Positions 43,713 to 52,524 of a stretch of 63,795 bases of DNA are shown here, in pieces. Position 1 is the first letter of the stretch. The number at the start of each line of letters is the position of its first letter. Source of the stretch: Oscillospiraceae bacterium (lineage in GTDB: Bacteria > Bacillota > Clostridia > Oscillospirales > Oscillospiraceae). The DNA is taken from positions 1-63,795 of the forward strand of contig CACWIS010000007.1 in assembly GCA_902761055.1 (NCBI GenBank). The letters are read 5' to 3'. The translations under genes and the position numbers were made by a program. Under the pieces are notes generated by a model. That model saw only the letters and a program-made list of their open reading frames with translations, did no database searches and was not told where the DNA came from.

Positions 43713-44440
43713 AGGTCGCTCTGATCACGGGCTCGTCCCGCGGCATCGGCGCGGCGGCGGCACGCGAGCTCTGCGCCGCGGGCTACGCCGTGTGCATCAA
43801 CTATATCGAGCGCGAGGACAGGGCCGAGGCGCTGGCCGCGGAGCTGCGCGCCGCGGGCGGACAGGTCGTCACGCAGCAGGCCGACGTCGCCGACGCCGCG
43901 GCGGTAGACGCGATGGTCCGCCGCGTCGAGCGGGAGCTCGGATATGTGACGCTGCTGGTCAACAACGCGGGCATCGCCGAACAGCACCAGTTTCAGGATA
44001 TCACGCCGGAATGGTGGCAGCGCATTTTCGCGGTCAATCTCGGCGGCTGCTTCAACTGCATCCGGGCGGTGCTGCCGCACATGCTGCACGAGCACGCGGG
44101 CTGCATCGTCAACGTAAGCTCCATCTGGGGCAGCCACGGCGCAAGCTGCGAGACGGCATATTCCGCCACAAAGCACGCGATCATCGGGCTGACGCGCTCG
44201 CTGGCCGCAGAGCTCGCGCCGAGCGGCATCCGCGTCAACTGCGTCGCGCCCGGCGTGATCGACACCGATATGGTGCAGGTGCTGGGGCGCGAGACGCTCG
44301 ACTCGCTGGCGCGCGATGTGATCCCGATGGGCCGCCTCGGCGCGCCGGAGGAGATCGCGCGGGCGATCCGCTTCCTCGCCGACGAGGCGAGCTATACGAC
44401 CGGGCAGGTCCTCGGCTGCGACGGGGGGTTCATCATTTGA
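43709..44440 (+). CDS. ymfI: EF-P 5-aminopentanone reductase YmfI (FabG-like SDR)
   Basis: 243 residues of the classical SDR fold: GSSRGIG cofactor motif (8-14), NNAG (85-88), catalytic S137/S138, Y151 and K155 in YSATK. The segment VNVSSIWGSHGASCETAYSA is characteristic of the YmfI reductases that convert the aminopentanone on elongation factor P to aminopentanol, rather than of fatty-acid FabG. This agrees with the presence of YmfF and YmfH 10 kb upstream. The gene is coupled to plsC and to the Smr gene by four-base overlaps. A FabG role is the main alternative. Confidence 0.8.
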   Translation: MKVALITGSSRGIGAAAARELCAAGYAVCINYIEREDRAEALAAELRAAGGQVVTQQADVADAAAVDAMVRRVERELGYVTLLVNNAGIAEQHQFQDITPEWWQRIFAVNLGGCFNCIRAVLPHMLHEHAGCIVNVSSIWGSHGASCETAYSATKHAIIGLTRSLAAELAPSGIRVNCVAPGVIDTDMVQVLGRETLDSLARDVIPMGRLGAPEEIARAIRFLADEASYTTGQVLGCDGGFII

Positions 44441-44688
44441 GCGCGCCGGACAGGGCGATCGTCGAGCTGGACGTGCACGGCATGACGCTCTACCAGGCGC
44501 AGATCGCGATCGACGCGGCGCTGCGCCGCGCAAAGGGCGCGTACCGCATCCGCGTCATCCACGGCTATCGCGGCGGCACCGCGCTGCGCGACGGCATCCG
44601 CAGCCGCTACGCCGCGGACGCGAGAGTGAAGCGCGTCGAGCTGGGGCTCAACTCCGGCGAGACCGATCTCGTGCTGCGCGAGTTCTGA
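44437..44688 (+). CDS. Smr-domain protein (83 aa)
   Basis: The gene opens with TTG at 44437 overlapping the ymfI stop (TTGA); GGGGGG lies seven bases upstream and no ATG gives a full domain. The sequence is a stand-alone Smr domain: ELDVHGMTLYQAQIAID, then RVIHGYRGGTALRDGIR in place of the usual GxGxG, and a closing NSGETDLVLREF. Smr domains bind or nick DNA or RNA, as at the C-terminus of MutS2. Its partner here is unknown. Confidence 0.85.
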   Translation: MSAPDRAIVELDVHGMTLYQAQIAIDAALRRAKGAYRIRVIHGYRGGTALRDGIRSRYAADARVKRVELGLNSGETDLVLREF

Positions 44689-44706
44689 CGCGCCGCGGCT
44701 TTCGCG

Positions 44707-44735
44707 TTGACAGGCCGCGGGGTGTGTGATATATA
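44707..44735 (+). promoter_or_regulatory. Sigma-A promoter of tRNA-Ser
   Basis: TTGACA (44707-44712), 17 bases, TATATA (44730-44735). It points to a stable-RNA transcript starting near 44742. Confidence 0.8.
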
Positions 44736-44826
44736 AAAGAAGCCGCCCTGCGGGGCGGCCCCATGAACAAGCGATCCGAGACAAGTTCATATCGTCGTAA
44801 GCTCCCGCGAGGGAGCTGACATACAC

Positions 44827-44915
44827 GGAGGGTTACCGAAGCGGTCATAACGGGGCGGTCTTGAAAACCGTTAGGGCGCAAGCCCACGCGGGTTCGAATC
44901 CTGCACCCTCCGCCA
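44827..44915 (+). tRNA. tRNA-Ser (anticodon TGA)
   Basis: 89 nt including an encoded CCA (44913-44915). Acceptor arms GGAGGGT/ACCCTCC, T arm with GGTTCGAATCC, a long variable arm, and anticodon loop CTTGAAA reading TGA. The variable arm and G discriminator fit a serine tRNA. It has its own promoter and a terminator directly downstream. Confidence 0.95.
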
Positions 44916-44918
44916 CGA

Positions 44919-44964
44919 AAGAAAGCTCTTTTGTCTACCAAAGGCAAGGGAGCTTTCTTGTTGT
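44919..44964 (+). terminator. Terminator of tRNA-Ser
   Basis: Arms AAGAAAGCTC and GAGCTTTCTT enclose a loop of about 20 bases; TTGTTGTT follows. Confidence 0.75.
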
Positions 44965-45029
44965 TATAGAGATCGGCGTATGGTATACTCAACTCGATAA
45001 ATCGTGATCAGTGAGAGAGGTTCTTATAA

Positions 45030-45998
45030 ATGCATAGAGCAAAGATACTTTCAACCGTCATGATGCTCCTGCTTACGTCGATTATCCTTCTGCCTGGATG
45101 CAGTAAGAGGGATGCTTTGTCTGGGAATGGCTATACAATTGAGAACAATCAACGAGACAACAAAGCAACCTATCCGTATGTTCTACGTACAGATTCATCC
45201 ACATGGTATCTCTCCGGGGAAGATATTTCGTTGCTGGGTGAAGAGGATTATTATGCCGGACTTGCGGAAATCCTGAATGACTTAGAACAGGATTTTTCCG
45301 ACGCCAGAGATGCATTGACCGGATATATTCAAGAAGAGATTCCTCCGGTTGATATTTATACTGATTTCAGTGGAAGAGCAGGTATCTCAGAAGTTGCGGG
45401 CGCCTATTACAATGAAAGAAGCAATTTCATCAAACTGTTTTCCGGATGGGATATGGCAAAGGAATCTCTTCTTCACGAATATGTGCATTATCTGACCATG
45501 CATTGTTCAGAAGCTCCCCCGTCAGAGGGCTTCTGGGCGGAAGGCATCGCTGAATACATATCTAAAATTGTATGTAAGAACCGTATGCTTCGAAGCATTA
45601 ATATGGGGATACCTGAGGAAACGGCCTTGTTTTACAAAGAGCATGGCGCATGGGATGAGAAAGAAGAGTGTATAGATCCGAAGCTGTTTTATATCGGTAC
45701 AGCTCAAGTCATTGCGCAGGGACAATTGGTCGGGAAAGAATACTTTTCAGTTTCTGATGTTACAATTACCCGAACGCCTCAGATCCAGCAAAACCCGAGT
45801 GCAGACAAAGTTTCTCACATCGAGGCGGCATGTATCATAGCCTATCTTGCAGATACCTACTCCAAAGAGTGGGTTTTTACGAACTGGAATACAAAGACTG
45901 CGGAAATGGATGTCACAATCGGGGAGTCTTTTGAAGAGATTTATAAGAACTGGGTCATTTGGAATACAGAGCTTTATGAAAAATCGGGGCTCCGTTAA
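45030..45998 (+). CDS. AT-rich metallopeptidase-like lipoprotein (322 aa)
   Basis: Signal peptide with lipobox LPGC (Cys24). The mature protein has a zinc-peptidase motif HEYVH (149-153) followed by EGIAEY at 171-176, whose glutamate would be the third zinc ligand of a gluzincin. It may cut peptides at the cell surface. Codon use is strikingly AT-rich (many TAT, AAA, GAA) against a GC-rich background, and the gene lies just after tRNA-Ser, a common insertion point. A weak GAGAGG site precedes the ATG. The substrate is unknown. It is most likely horizontally acquired. Confidence 0.8.
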   Translation: MHRAKILSTVMMLLLTSIILLPGCSKRDALSGNGYTIENNQRDNKATYPYVLRTDSSTWYLSGEDISLLGEEDYYAGLAEILNDLEQDFSDARDALTGYIQEEIPPVDIYTDFSGRAGISEVAGAYYNERSNFIKLFSGWDMAKESLLHEYVHYLTMHCSEAPPSEGFWAEGIAEYISKIVCKNRMLRSINMGIPEETALFYKEHGAWDEKEECIDPKLFYIGTAQVIAQGQLVGKEYFSVSDVTITRTPQIQQNPSADKVSHIEAACIIAYLADTYSKEWVFTNWNTKTAEMDVTIGESFEEIYKNWVIWNTELYEKSGLR

Positions 45999-46075
45999 TT
46001 CACGTCGCCTGGAACTGAACGCACCTTTTCTTTGTGCTTTCTATGGTTCCGTACCTTTTGGGCGTACTTTGGCAC

Positions 46076-46111
46076 GTCGTCGCGGACTTCGTATCGTTCG
46101 CGACGACTTTT
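46076..46111 (+). terminator. Hairpin with T-run after the metallopeptidase gene
   Basis: Arms GTCGTCGCG and CGCGACGAC with a 14-base loop are followed by TTTT. Confidence 0.55.
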
Positions 46112-46161
46112 CATGCTTCGCAGCAAACGCCGTCTCTCACTCGCTCCGTCGCTCCTCCTTT

Positions 46162-46236
46162 CAAAATCAAAACCGCACGGGCGCTTCATGCCTCGTCGAC
46201 AACTTCGGCATTCCGCTGTGCCGGGTTTTGATTTTG
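46162..46236. repeat. Inverted repeat at the far edge of the AT-rich patch
   Basis: CAAAATCAAAACC (46162-46174) and its exact complement (46224-46236) are 49 bases apart. The arms, in a region lacking genes, resemble the edge of a former mobile segment, but no partner is seen near the tRNA. The stretch from 45999 to 46482 holds these repeats, two terminators and a promoter, but no gene. Confidence 0.5.
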
Positions 46237-46277
46237 TGCAGAGGAGAGGCGCCTCTCGTGTAAAGGTTATACAATGT

Positions 46278-46311
46278 AAAAGCCGCCCGGCTCTATGCCG
46301 GGCGGCTTTTT
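46278..46311 (+). terminator. GC-rich terminator near 46.3 kb
   Basis: Stem AAAGCCGCCCGGC with its complement, loop TCTAT, then TTTTTG. Confidence 0.85.
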
Positions 46312-46378
46312 GCAAAGAAAGGGCAGGACCCGGACGGGAGCGGGAGCTCCGAGCGCGGAAAAGTTTTGCGCTGCGCTC

Positions 46379-46407
46379 TTGCCCCGGAACGCACGATATG
46401 GTATCTT
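46379..46407 (+). promoter_or_regulatory. Promoter of the lysoplasmalogenase-dagK operon
   Basis: TTGCCC (46379-46384), 17 bases, TATCTT (46402-46407), leaving a leader of about 70 nt. Confidence 0.45.
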
Positions 46408-46482
46408 TTTATTAGTGAATTTTTGGCCGCTCCGCAGCGATGCGGGGCGAGAGGGGAGTCAGCTCCCCGGGAGTGCGAATCC

Positions 46483-47127
46483 ATGAAAACCGTGTTTTTG
46501 ATGATCTTTATCCTCTCGACGGCCGTCCATCTCTATGCGTCGGCCCGGAAGGACACAAAGCTGCGCAACGTCACCAAGCCCTTTATCCTGCTGTCGCTGC
46601 TCGGCTTCTATGCGCTCGCGGCCCGCGCGCCGGCGGCGGCGATCCTCCTCGCGCTGCTCTTCAGCTGGATCGGGGACGTGCTGCTGATCCCGAAGGGCGT
46701 CAAGTGGTTCACGGCCGGCGGGATCGCCTTCATGATCAGCCACGCCTTTTTTATCGCGGGCTATTGCCGGGATATCGACTTCGCGCGGATCCCGGGAGCG
46801 CTCGTCGTCGCGTTGGCTCTGTTCTTCGCAGCGGCGGTCGCTATCCTTTTCGCAAAGCTCCGGCCGCATCTTCCCAAGGCGCTGTTCTACCCGATGTTCC
46901 TCTACCTGCTGATCAACGGCGCGATGAACTGCTTTGCCGTCTTCCGCTGCGTCAGCGCGCCCTCGGCCGCGACGATCACCACGGCGATCGGCGCCGCGCT
47001 GTTTTTTGTCTCGGACTCGTCGCTGTTCTTCGTGCGCTTCAAGAAGGACAGCCGCCTGAAAACCCATTTTCTGGTGATGCTCACCTACTCGCTCGGCGAG
47101 CTTTTGATCGTTTTGGGACTTTTATGA
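46483..47127 (+). CDS. YhhN-family lysoplasmalogenase-like membrane protein
   Basis: 214 residues, eight predicted helices, with the YhhN/TMEM86 signature SWIGDVLLIPKG (near residue 65) and a later conserved FFVSDSSLFFVRF. Family members hydrolyse the vinyl-ether bond of lysoplasmalogens; many anaerobic Clostridia make plasmalogens, so the role is plausible. The start at 46483 has only a weak upstream site. It is followed 17 bases later by a diacylglycerol kinase gene, so a membrane-lipid role for the pair is likely. Confidence 0.8.
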   Translation: MKTVFLMIFILSTAVHLYASARKDTKLRNVTKPFILLSLLGFYALAARAPAAAILLALLFSWIGDVLLIPKGVKWFTAGGIAFMISHAFFIAGYCRDIDFARIPGALVVALALFFAAAVAILFAKLRPHLPKALFYPMFLYLLINGAMNCFAVFRCVSAPSAATITTAIGAALFFVSDSSLFFVRFKKDSRLKTHFLVMLTYSLGELLIVLGLL

Positions 47128-47143
47128 AACGGAGGAAAGCGAC

Positions 47144-47962
47144 ATGAAATACTATCTTTACAACTCCCTGGCAAACAACGGCATCCGCCCCGAGGTGCCG
47201 GCCGGCACCGAGCTGGTCGACGCGGTCGGGCTGGATTACCCGTCCTACCTCGCGGCGCTCGCACCGGAGGACGAGGTCGTCCTGCTCGGCGGCGACGGCA
47301 CGCTGAACTACTTTATCAACGCCGTCAGGGGCACGGAGATCCGCAACAGCATCTACCTGCTCGGCGGCGGGACCGGCAACGATTTCCTGACCGACATCGG
47401 CAGACAGCCCGGCGAGGAGGTCCTCATCAACCCCTATCTTGCCAATCTGCCGACGGTGTACGTCAACGGCATGGAAAAGCTCTTCATCAACAACATGGGC
47501 TTCGGCATTGACGGCTACTGCTGCGAGGTGGCGGACCAGATCAAGGAGAAGAACCCGCAGGAGAAGATCGACTACTCCGGCATCGCCATCAAGGGCCTGC
47601 TGTTCCACTTCAAGCCCTGCCGCGCGGAGATCACGGTCGACGGCGTGAAGCACGAATTCGACCACGTCTGGATCGCGCCGACGATGAAAGGCAGATACTA
47701 CGGCGGCGGCATGAAGATGGCCCCGGACCAGGACCGCTTCTCGGACAAGCTGACCGTGGTGGTCTACCACTGCCGCTCCAAGCTCAAGGCCCTCATCGCC
47801 TTCCCGTCCATCTTCAAGGGCGAACACGTGAGCAAGACCGACATGGTCAGTCTCTTTACCGGAAACGAGGTCACCGTGCGCTTCTCCCGCCCCTGCGCGG
47901 CGCAGATCGACGGCGAGACCGTGCTGAACGTGAGCGAATACAGGGCGGTCCTCCCGAAATAA
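47144..47962 (+). CDS. Diacylglycerol kinase catalytic-domain protein
   Basis: 272 residues with the DAGK ATP-binding motif LGGDGTLNYFINAV and the follow-on GGGTGNDFLTDIG. It phosphorylates diacylglycerol (or a related lipid) to phosphatidate. CGGAGGAAAGC precedes the ATG. It is shorter than DgkB-type enzymes (about 300 residues), but the fold appears complete, including the C-terminal beta-sandwich region ending in DGETVLNVSEYRAVLP. Confidence 0.88.
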   Translation: MKYYLYNSLANNGIRPEVPAGTELVDAVGLDYPSYLAALAPEDEVVLLGGDGTLNYFINAVRGTEIRNSIYLLGGGTGNDFLTDIGRQPGEEVLINPYLANLPTVYVNGMEKLFINNMGFGIDGYCCEVADQIKEKNPQEKIDYSGIAIKGLLFHFKPCRAEITVDGVKHEFDHVWIAPTMKGRYYGGGMKMAPDQDRFSDKLTVVVYHCRSKLKALIAFPSIFKGEHVSKTDMVSLFTGNEVTVRFSRPCAAQIDGETVLNVSEYRAVLPK

Positions 47963-48010
47963 AGCGGCGGACACGCCGAAGAGGAGCCTTTTGTCCCGCA
48001 AGGAGGAGAC

Positions 48011-48292
48011 ATGAAACACTATATCATCGTAAAGTTTACGGAGGGAACGGATTTCCGCGCGCTCTCCGGACCGGTGCGCCGCATCTTTGAAGAGACGCTC
48101 TCCATCCCCGGCGTCCGAGGAGTGGACGTCCGGCTGTCCAATTCCGAGAGGCCGAACCGGTATGACATGATGATCGTCATGGACATGGACAAGGAGGCGC
48201 TGAGCGCCTACGACGTGTCCGCGCCGCATCTGCGCTGGAAGTCCGAGTACGGCGATCTGGTAGCGAAAAAGACGATCTTCGACTGCGACTGA
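48011..48292 (+). CDS. Dabb (stress-responsive alpha/beta barrel) protein (93 aa)
   Basis: AAGGAGGAG precedes the ATG. The 93-residue dimeric alpha/beta-barrel (Dabb) fold is suggested by HYIIVKFTEG at the start, MDMDKEALSAYDVSAPHL in the middle, and a terminal IFDCD. Dabb proteins bind small ligands or act in heme/antibiotic pathways; the ligand here is unknown. The same frame stays open for about 50 codons after the stop, encoding an unrelated-looking sequence. Confidence 0.75.
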   Translation: MKHYIIVKFTEGTDFRALSGPVRRIFEETLSIPGVRGVDVRLSNSERPNRYDMMIVMDMDKEALSAYDVSAPHLRWKSEYGDLVAKKTIFDCD

Positions 48293-48455
48293 AGGACCGC
48301 GCGGCGCGAGGAGGAGAAGGACAGGTCCTTTGTGATCTTCTGTCTGACCTTCCGCGCGCCGATCCGAGGCTTCCGCCTCCCCGCGCCGGGAAACGAGAGC
48401 CCGGAAACGGAGACGGCGGACGCGCTGCGGGAGCTGATGAAGGCATAAGGACAGC

Positions 48456-48498
48456 AAAAAAACGCTCTTTTGTCGAAAAGACAGAAGAGCGTTTTTTT
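48456..48498. terminator. Bidirectional terminator between dabb and capA
   Basis: Stem AAAAAACGCTCTT with a near-perfect complement and a short A-rich loop ends in TTTTTTT. The 150 bases between the Dabb stop and this site hold no recognisable gene. Confidence 0.85.
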
Positions 48499-48512
48499 CG
48501 TCCCGTGCGGGA

Positions 48513-49679
48513 TCAGTCCTCCAGCTGGCGGAGGATGTAGCGCTTGACCTTCTCGAGCGGGCTGCGCTTCCAGGCGCCCTCCTCCGCCGTGGCGGCAAAG
48601 GGGACGATGATCGAAAAGTCCATGTGCGCGCCCTCGAAATAGCCGTCCGGCTCGGTGCTGAAGAAGTAGCCGTTCCAGACCTCCTCGGACGCGTTCGTGA
48701 AGCGCTCCGGCTCGAGATAGATCATCTTGCGGCGGTCCTCCGCGACGAAGGCCTTGGCCGCCAGCGGGGCGAGCAGCTCATAGTCGGCGGCGCGGATATC
48801 GGTGAAGATGTCGGGCAGGGGAGCGGCCTCGATGCGCTCGTCGCCGCGGACGATCCGGATGCCGACGGCCTCGAAATCGAGCCGGTCCACGGTGAAGATC
48901 AGCTTGAGCAGCACGCCGAGGTCGGTATAGAGGTGCGCGCGCTGATAGTTCGTGTCGAAAATGAAATTGCCGAGCGAATAGAAGATCGCTTTGCCGTCGT
49001 CGAAGGTCTCGTAGTTCTCCGGCACGTGCGGATGGTGCGCGACCACAACGTCCGCGCCGAGCTCCAGGTATTTGAGATAGCGCTCGCGCGTGTAGGGGCT
49101 GGGCATGCTGGTGAATTCCTCGCCGCCGTGGGAGACGACGACGCACCAGCGGCATTTTGACTTGACCTCCGCGATGCGGCGCGCGATCAGCTCCATGTCG
49201 TCCCAGCGGAAGATGCCCGGCTCGGTCGCGGTCGCGGGGATGCACTCGGCCATATAGGCCACACCGAACATCCCGATGCCGCCCGCCTCGTCGAGATAGA
49301 TCGGCTCGGAGGCCTCGATCTCGTTGAGGCCCGCGCCGACGGTGAGCGCGCCCTTCTCCCGGGCGACGGCGCGGGTGCTCACCACGCCCTCGCGCCCCGC
49401 GTCCATCGTGTGGTTGTTGCCGATGCACCAGATATCCGCGCCGATCTTCTCCAGGACGCAGACGGCCTCGGGGCTCATGCTGTGGAAGAAGACGCCGCGG
49501 CTGCCGTCGTCGGCGGCGTCGATGAGCGCGCCCTCGACGTTGGCGGCGACGTGATCGGCGCTGCGGAAGAAGTCCAGCACGGGGGCGGAGAGGAGATCCT
49601 CGTCCTCCCAGCGGCGGTCCATATAGCGGTCAAAACCGATGTCGCCCGTGAAGACGATCGAGGTCTTGTCTTTTGCCAT
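48513..49679 (-). CDS. CapA-family (poly-gamma-glutamate synthesis-type) protein
   Basis: 388 residues with the CapA metallophosphatase-like motifs: VFTGDIGFDRYM at the N-terminus, GNNHTMDAGREG near residue 86, SHGGEE, and VVAHHPHVPEN. Members are associated with poly-gamma-glutamate capsule export or wall modification, though many occur without the other cap genes, as here. No signal peptide is evident. AAGGAGGAC precedes the ATG. It follows pepD by 27 bases, so the two likely form an operon. Confidence 0.88.
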   Translation of the reverse strand: MAKDKTSIVFTGDIGFDRYMDRRWEDEDLLSAPVLDFFRSADHVAANVEGALIDAADDGSRGVFFHSMSPEAVCVLEKIGADIWCIGNNHTMDAGREGVVSTRAVAREKGALTVGAGLNEIEASEPIYLDEAGGIGMFGVAYMAECIPATATEPGIFRWDDMELIARRIAEVKSKCRWCVVVSHGGEEFTSMPSPYTRERYLKYLELGADVVVAHHPHVPENYETFDDGKAIFYSLGNFIFDTNYQRAHLYTDLGVLLKLIFTVDRLDFEAVGIRIVRGDERIEAAPLPDIFTDIRAADYELLAPLAAKAFVAEDRRKMIYLEPERFTNASEEVWNGYFFSTEPDGYFEGAHMDFSIIVPFAATAEEGAWKRSPLEKVKRYILRQLED

Positions 49680-49706
49680 GATCTTGTCCTCCTTCTTTCG
49701 GCGTCT

Positions 49707-51146
49707 TCAGCGGAGCAGGCGGAGCGCCTCGAGCGTCAGCGCCCAGACGCGCTGCGTGGAGGCGATGCGCAGCCGCTCGCGCGGCGTGTGGATGTTGAGC
49801 AGGTCCGGCCCGTAGGAGATGCAGTCGAGCCGCGGCATCTTGCCGGAGAGGATGCCGCACTCGAGCCCGGCGTGCAGCGCCTCGATCTTCGGCTCGCTGC
49901 CGTAGACGCGGCGGAAGGCCTCGACCATCCGCTCGCGCAGCGGCGAATTGGCGCGGTACTCCCAGGCGGAGTAGGAGGCGGGGATCTCGACCGTGCCGCC
50001 GAGCGTCCGGCAGAGCGCGGCGACGCGCGCGGTGGTCTCGTCCTTCTGGGAGTTGACGCTCGAGCGCACCATGAAGCGGGCGGTGAGCGCGTCGGCCTCC
50101 GTCGTGACCCGGCCGAGGTTGAGCGAGGTCTGTACCAGCCCGGGGACCTCGGGGCTCATCATCTGGACGCCGTTCGGAGCGCAGAACAAAAAGCAGACCG
50201 CGCGGCGGGTGCTCTCCTCCGTCATCGGGAGAAGCGCGGCGTCGGCGCGCGAGAGCGCAACCGTCACCCCGCCGTCCGCCGCCCGGTACTCGCCGCGCAG
50301 CGCGGCGCAGAGCTCCTCCGCGGCGGTCTGCGCCGCGGAGGGGTCGGCCAGGGAGACGAGGGCCTCGGCCTCGCGGGGGATGGCGTTGTCCTTGCTGCCG
50401 CCCTGCGCCTCGATCAGACGCAGCGCGCTCACGCCGGAGAGCGCGCAGAGCGCACGGCCAAGCAGGATGTTCGCGTTGGCGCGGCCCTTGTGGATCTCCT
50501 CGCCGGAGTGGCCGCCGATCAGGCCGCTGATCGTGAGGCGCATCACCTCGCCGTCGAAGGGCTCGCGCGCGACGGGGAGTGTGCAGACCGCGCGCGTCGA
50601 TCCCGCGCAGCTGACCGTCAGGACGCCTTCGGCCTCGGAGTCGAGGTTCAGCAGACGGGTGGCGAACAGATCGGAGGCGTCGAGCGCGCGGGCACCGAGC
50701 ATGCCGATCTCCTCGTCGACGGTGAAAAGACACTCGAGCGGGGCGTGGGGGATCGCGTCGTCGTCCAGCACGGCGAGCGCCATGGCGACCGCGATACCGT
50801 CGTCGCCGCCGAGCGTCGTGCCGCGCGCGCCGATCTCGTCGCCGTCGACGAAGAGCTCGAGCCCCTCGCGCTCCATGTCCTTTTCGCAGCCGGGCTCCTT
50901 CTCGCAGACCATGTCCATGTGGCCCTGGATCATCACGGCCGGGGCGTCCTCATAGCCGTGGGAGGCCTGCTTCCAGATCACGACGTTGTTCGCGTCGTCC
51001 CGGCGGCAGCGCAGGCCCCGCTCGCGCGCAAAGGCGACGAGGTAATCGCTGATCGCACGCGTGTTGCCCGAGCCGTGCGGGATGGCGCAGAGCTCTTCAA
51101 AAAAACGAAAGACGCATTTCGGCTCGAGACCGGATAGAACGCCCAT
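49707..51146 (-). CDS. Aminoacyl-histidine dipeptidase (PepD-type, M20C)
   Basis: 479 residues, the normal PepD length. Zinc-site motifs are MIQGHMDMVCEK, LGGDDGIAVAM (D as bridging ligand), and VDEEIGMLGARALD, followed by an internal dimerisation domain and a C-terminal H in LHAGLECGILSG. It hydrolyses Xaa-His dipeptides such as carnosine-like substrates in the cytoplasm. AAAGGAG precedes the ATG. Confidence 0.92.
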   Translation of the reverse strand: MGVLSGLEPKCVFRFFEELCAIPHGSGNTRAISDYLVAFARERGLRCRRDDANNVVIWKQASHGYEDAPAVMIQGHMDMVCEKEPGCEKDMEREGLELFVDGDEIGARGTTLGGDDGIAVAMALAVLDDDAIPHAPLECLFTVDEEIGMLGARALDASDLFATRLLNLDSEAEGVLTVSCAGSTRAVCTLPVAREPFDGEVMRLTISGLIGGHSGEEIHKGRANANILLGRALCALSGVSALRLIEAQGGSKDNAIPREAEALVSLADPSAAQTAAEELCAALRGEYRAADGGVTVALSRADAALLPMTEESTRRAVCFLFCAPNGVQMMSPEVPGLVQTSLNLGRVTTEADALTARFMVRSSVNSQKDETTARVAALCRTLGGTVEIPASYSAWEYRANSPLRERMVEAFRRVYGSEPKIEALHAGLECGILSGKMPRLDCISYGPDLLNIHTPRERLRIASTQRVWALTLEALRLLR

Positions 51147-51196
51147 CGATCATTCTCCTTTCATCAGACGCGGCGGTACGCCGCAGAAACAGCCGG

Positions 51197-51240
51197 AGAA
51201 AACACTATGCAAGTGAACGAATCACCTGCATAGCGTTTTT
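51197..51240 (-). terminator. Terminator after the DUF819 gene
   Basis: An imperfect hairpin centred on CTATGCA/TGCATAG with a seven-base loop is followed on the minus strand by TTTTC. T-runs occur on both sides. Confidence 0.65.
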
Positions 51241-51284
51241 CCTTATGAGACGCCGCGGACCCGCAGGGAGCGGCGTGTGCCGGT

Positions 51285-52457
51285 TCAGGCGAGGGACTTC
51301 ATGATGTTGGCGCACAGCACGGCCAGCGGCGTGCCGACGACGTAGCCCATCAGCGCCATGAGGATGCCGACCGGGACGAGCGAGCCGGAGTAGGAGCCGG
51401 CGAGGACCGGCGCGGAGGCCGTGCCGCCGATGTTGGCCAGCGAGGCGACGCCCGCGGTGAAGAGGTCGAGCTTGAGCAGCTTGCAGATGATGAGCATCAG
51501 CACGGTGTGGATCGCCAGGACGATGAAGCCGGTGAGGATCCAGGCGGGCGCGTCGCCCAGCTCGAGCAGGCTGGCGCGGGAGGCCAGCAGGCCGATGACC
51601 GCATAGAGCAGGAGGTTGGAGACCTCGTTGGAGCCGGCGACCTTGCCGAGCGGCGTGACGGCCGCGATCAGCGCGACGGCGGTGACGAAGAGGACCGTCC
51701 AGGTGGCCTTGTCCGAGAAGCCGGTCCAGGCGTAGAGCTTGGCGCCGATGTTGGTGGCGATGGCGCTGACCAGGAAGGCGCAGCCGATCAGGAGCAGCAG
51801 GCTCTGGAAGGTGACGGGCTTGGTGTTCAGCTTGGCCTCCTCCTCGAGACGGACGGAGACCTCGTCAAGCCGGGTGGTGTCGGCCTTGGTCCACTTGTTG
51901 AAGCGCGGGGCGAGCTGGATGGCCCAGAGCAGGAACATGACCCACAGCGAGTAGTCGATCGAGTCGATCACGAGCGCGTAGCCCATGTCCGCCTCGCTGA
52001 TATCCAGCGCGGCCTGCACCGCGACCATGTTGCCGCTGCCGCCGATCCAGGAGCCGCACAGAGCGCCCAGACCCATCCAGGCGTCCTTGCCGATCACGCC
52101 CTTCATCAGAACGAAGGCGACGATAAAGCCGATGATGATGGTCACCGTGGCGGAGAAGAAGCCGATGAGCATCCGGGGACCGAGACGCAGGACCTTGCGG
52201 ATGTCGCAGCGCAGCAGCATCGCGAAGATCATCGCATAGGTCAGGTTGTTTTTCAGCGCGCTGTAGGCGGGCTTGGTCTCAGCCAGGTCCCAGACCTTCA
52301 GCGTGCACAGAAGCATCGCGACGAGGTAGCAGAGAACGACGGCCGGGATGAACTTGAAGAACTTTTGCAGTCCGCCCTTCGCCGTTTTCTCCAGCGTGAC
52401 CAGAACAGCCGCCATGAACAGCAGCACGGCCACATAGGTAAAGCCGTTGGTAATCAT
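51285..52457 (-). CDS. DUF819-family integral membrane protein
   Basis: 390 residues with 10-11 helices, and the DUF819 signature GSWIGGSGNMVAVQAAL plus a repeat-like region near the C-terminus (VASLANIGGTASAPVLAGSY). The fold resembles sodium-dependent permeases; several such families carry amino or keto acids, but the substrate is unknown. AGGGAGG precedes the ATG. Its own consensus promoter lies just upstream and a terminator follows, so it is monocistronic. Confidence 0.85.
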   Translation of the reverse strand: MITNGFTYVAVLLFMAAVLVTLEKTAKGGLQKFFKFIPAVVLCYLVAMLLCTLKVWDLAETKPAYSALKNNLTYAMIFAMLLRCDIRKVLRLGPRMLIGFFSATVTIIIGFIVAFVLMKGVIGKDAWMGLGALCGSWIGGSGNMVAVQAALDISEADMGYALVIDSIDYSLWVMFLLWAIQLAPRFNKWTKADTTRLDEVSVRLEEEAKLNTKPVTFQSLLLLIGCAFLVSAIATNIGAKLYAWTGFSDKATWTVLFVTAVALIAAVTPLGKVAGSNEVSNLLLYAVIGLLASRASLLELGDAPAWILTGFIVLAIHTVLMLIICKLLKLDLFTAGVASLANIGGTASAPVLAGSYSGSLVPVGILMALMGYVVGTPLAVLCANIMKSLA

Positions 52458-52524
52458 GAGGATCCTCCCTTTTTAATATGTTGCGGAACGCGAAAAGATG
52501 AACGAATTGTGAATGCCGTTTATC

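Noticed and set aside
44890-46482. Searched for a duplicated tRNA-Ser 3' end that would mark attachment sites, and for an integrase
   Set aside because: No second copy of the tRNA end and no recombinase gene were seen, so an integrative element cannot be claimed.
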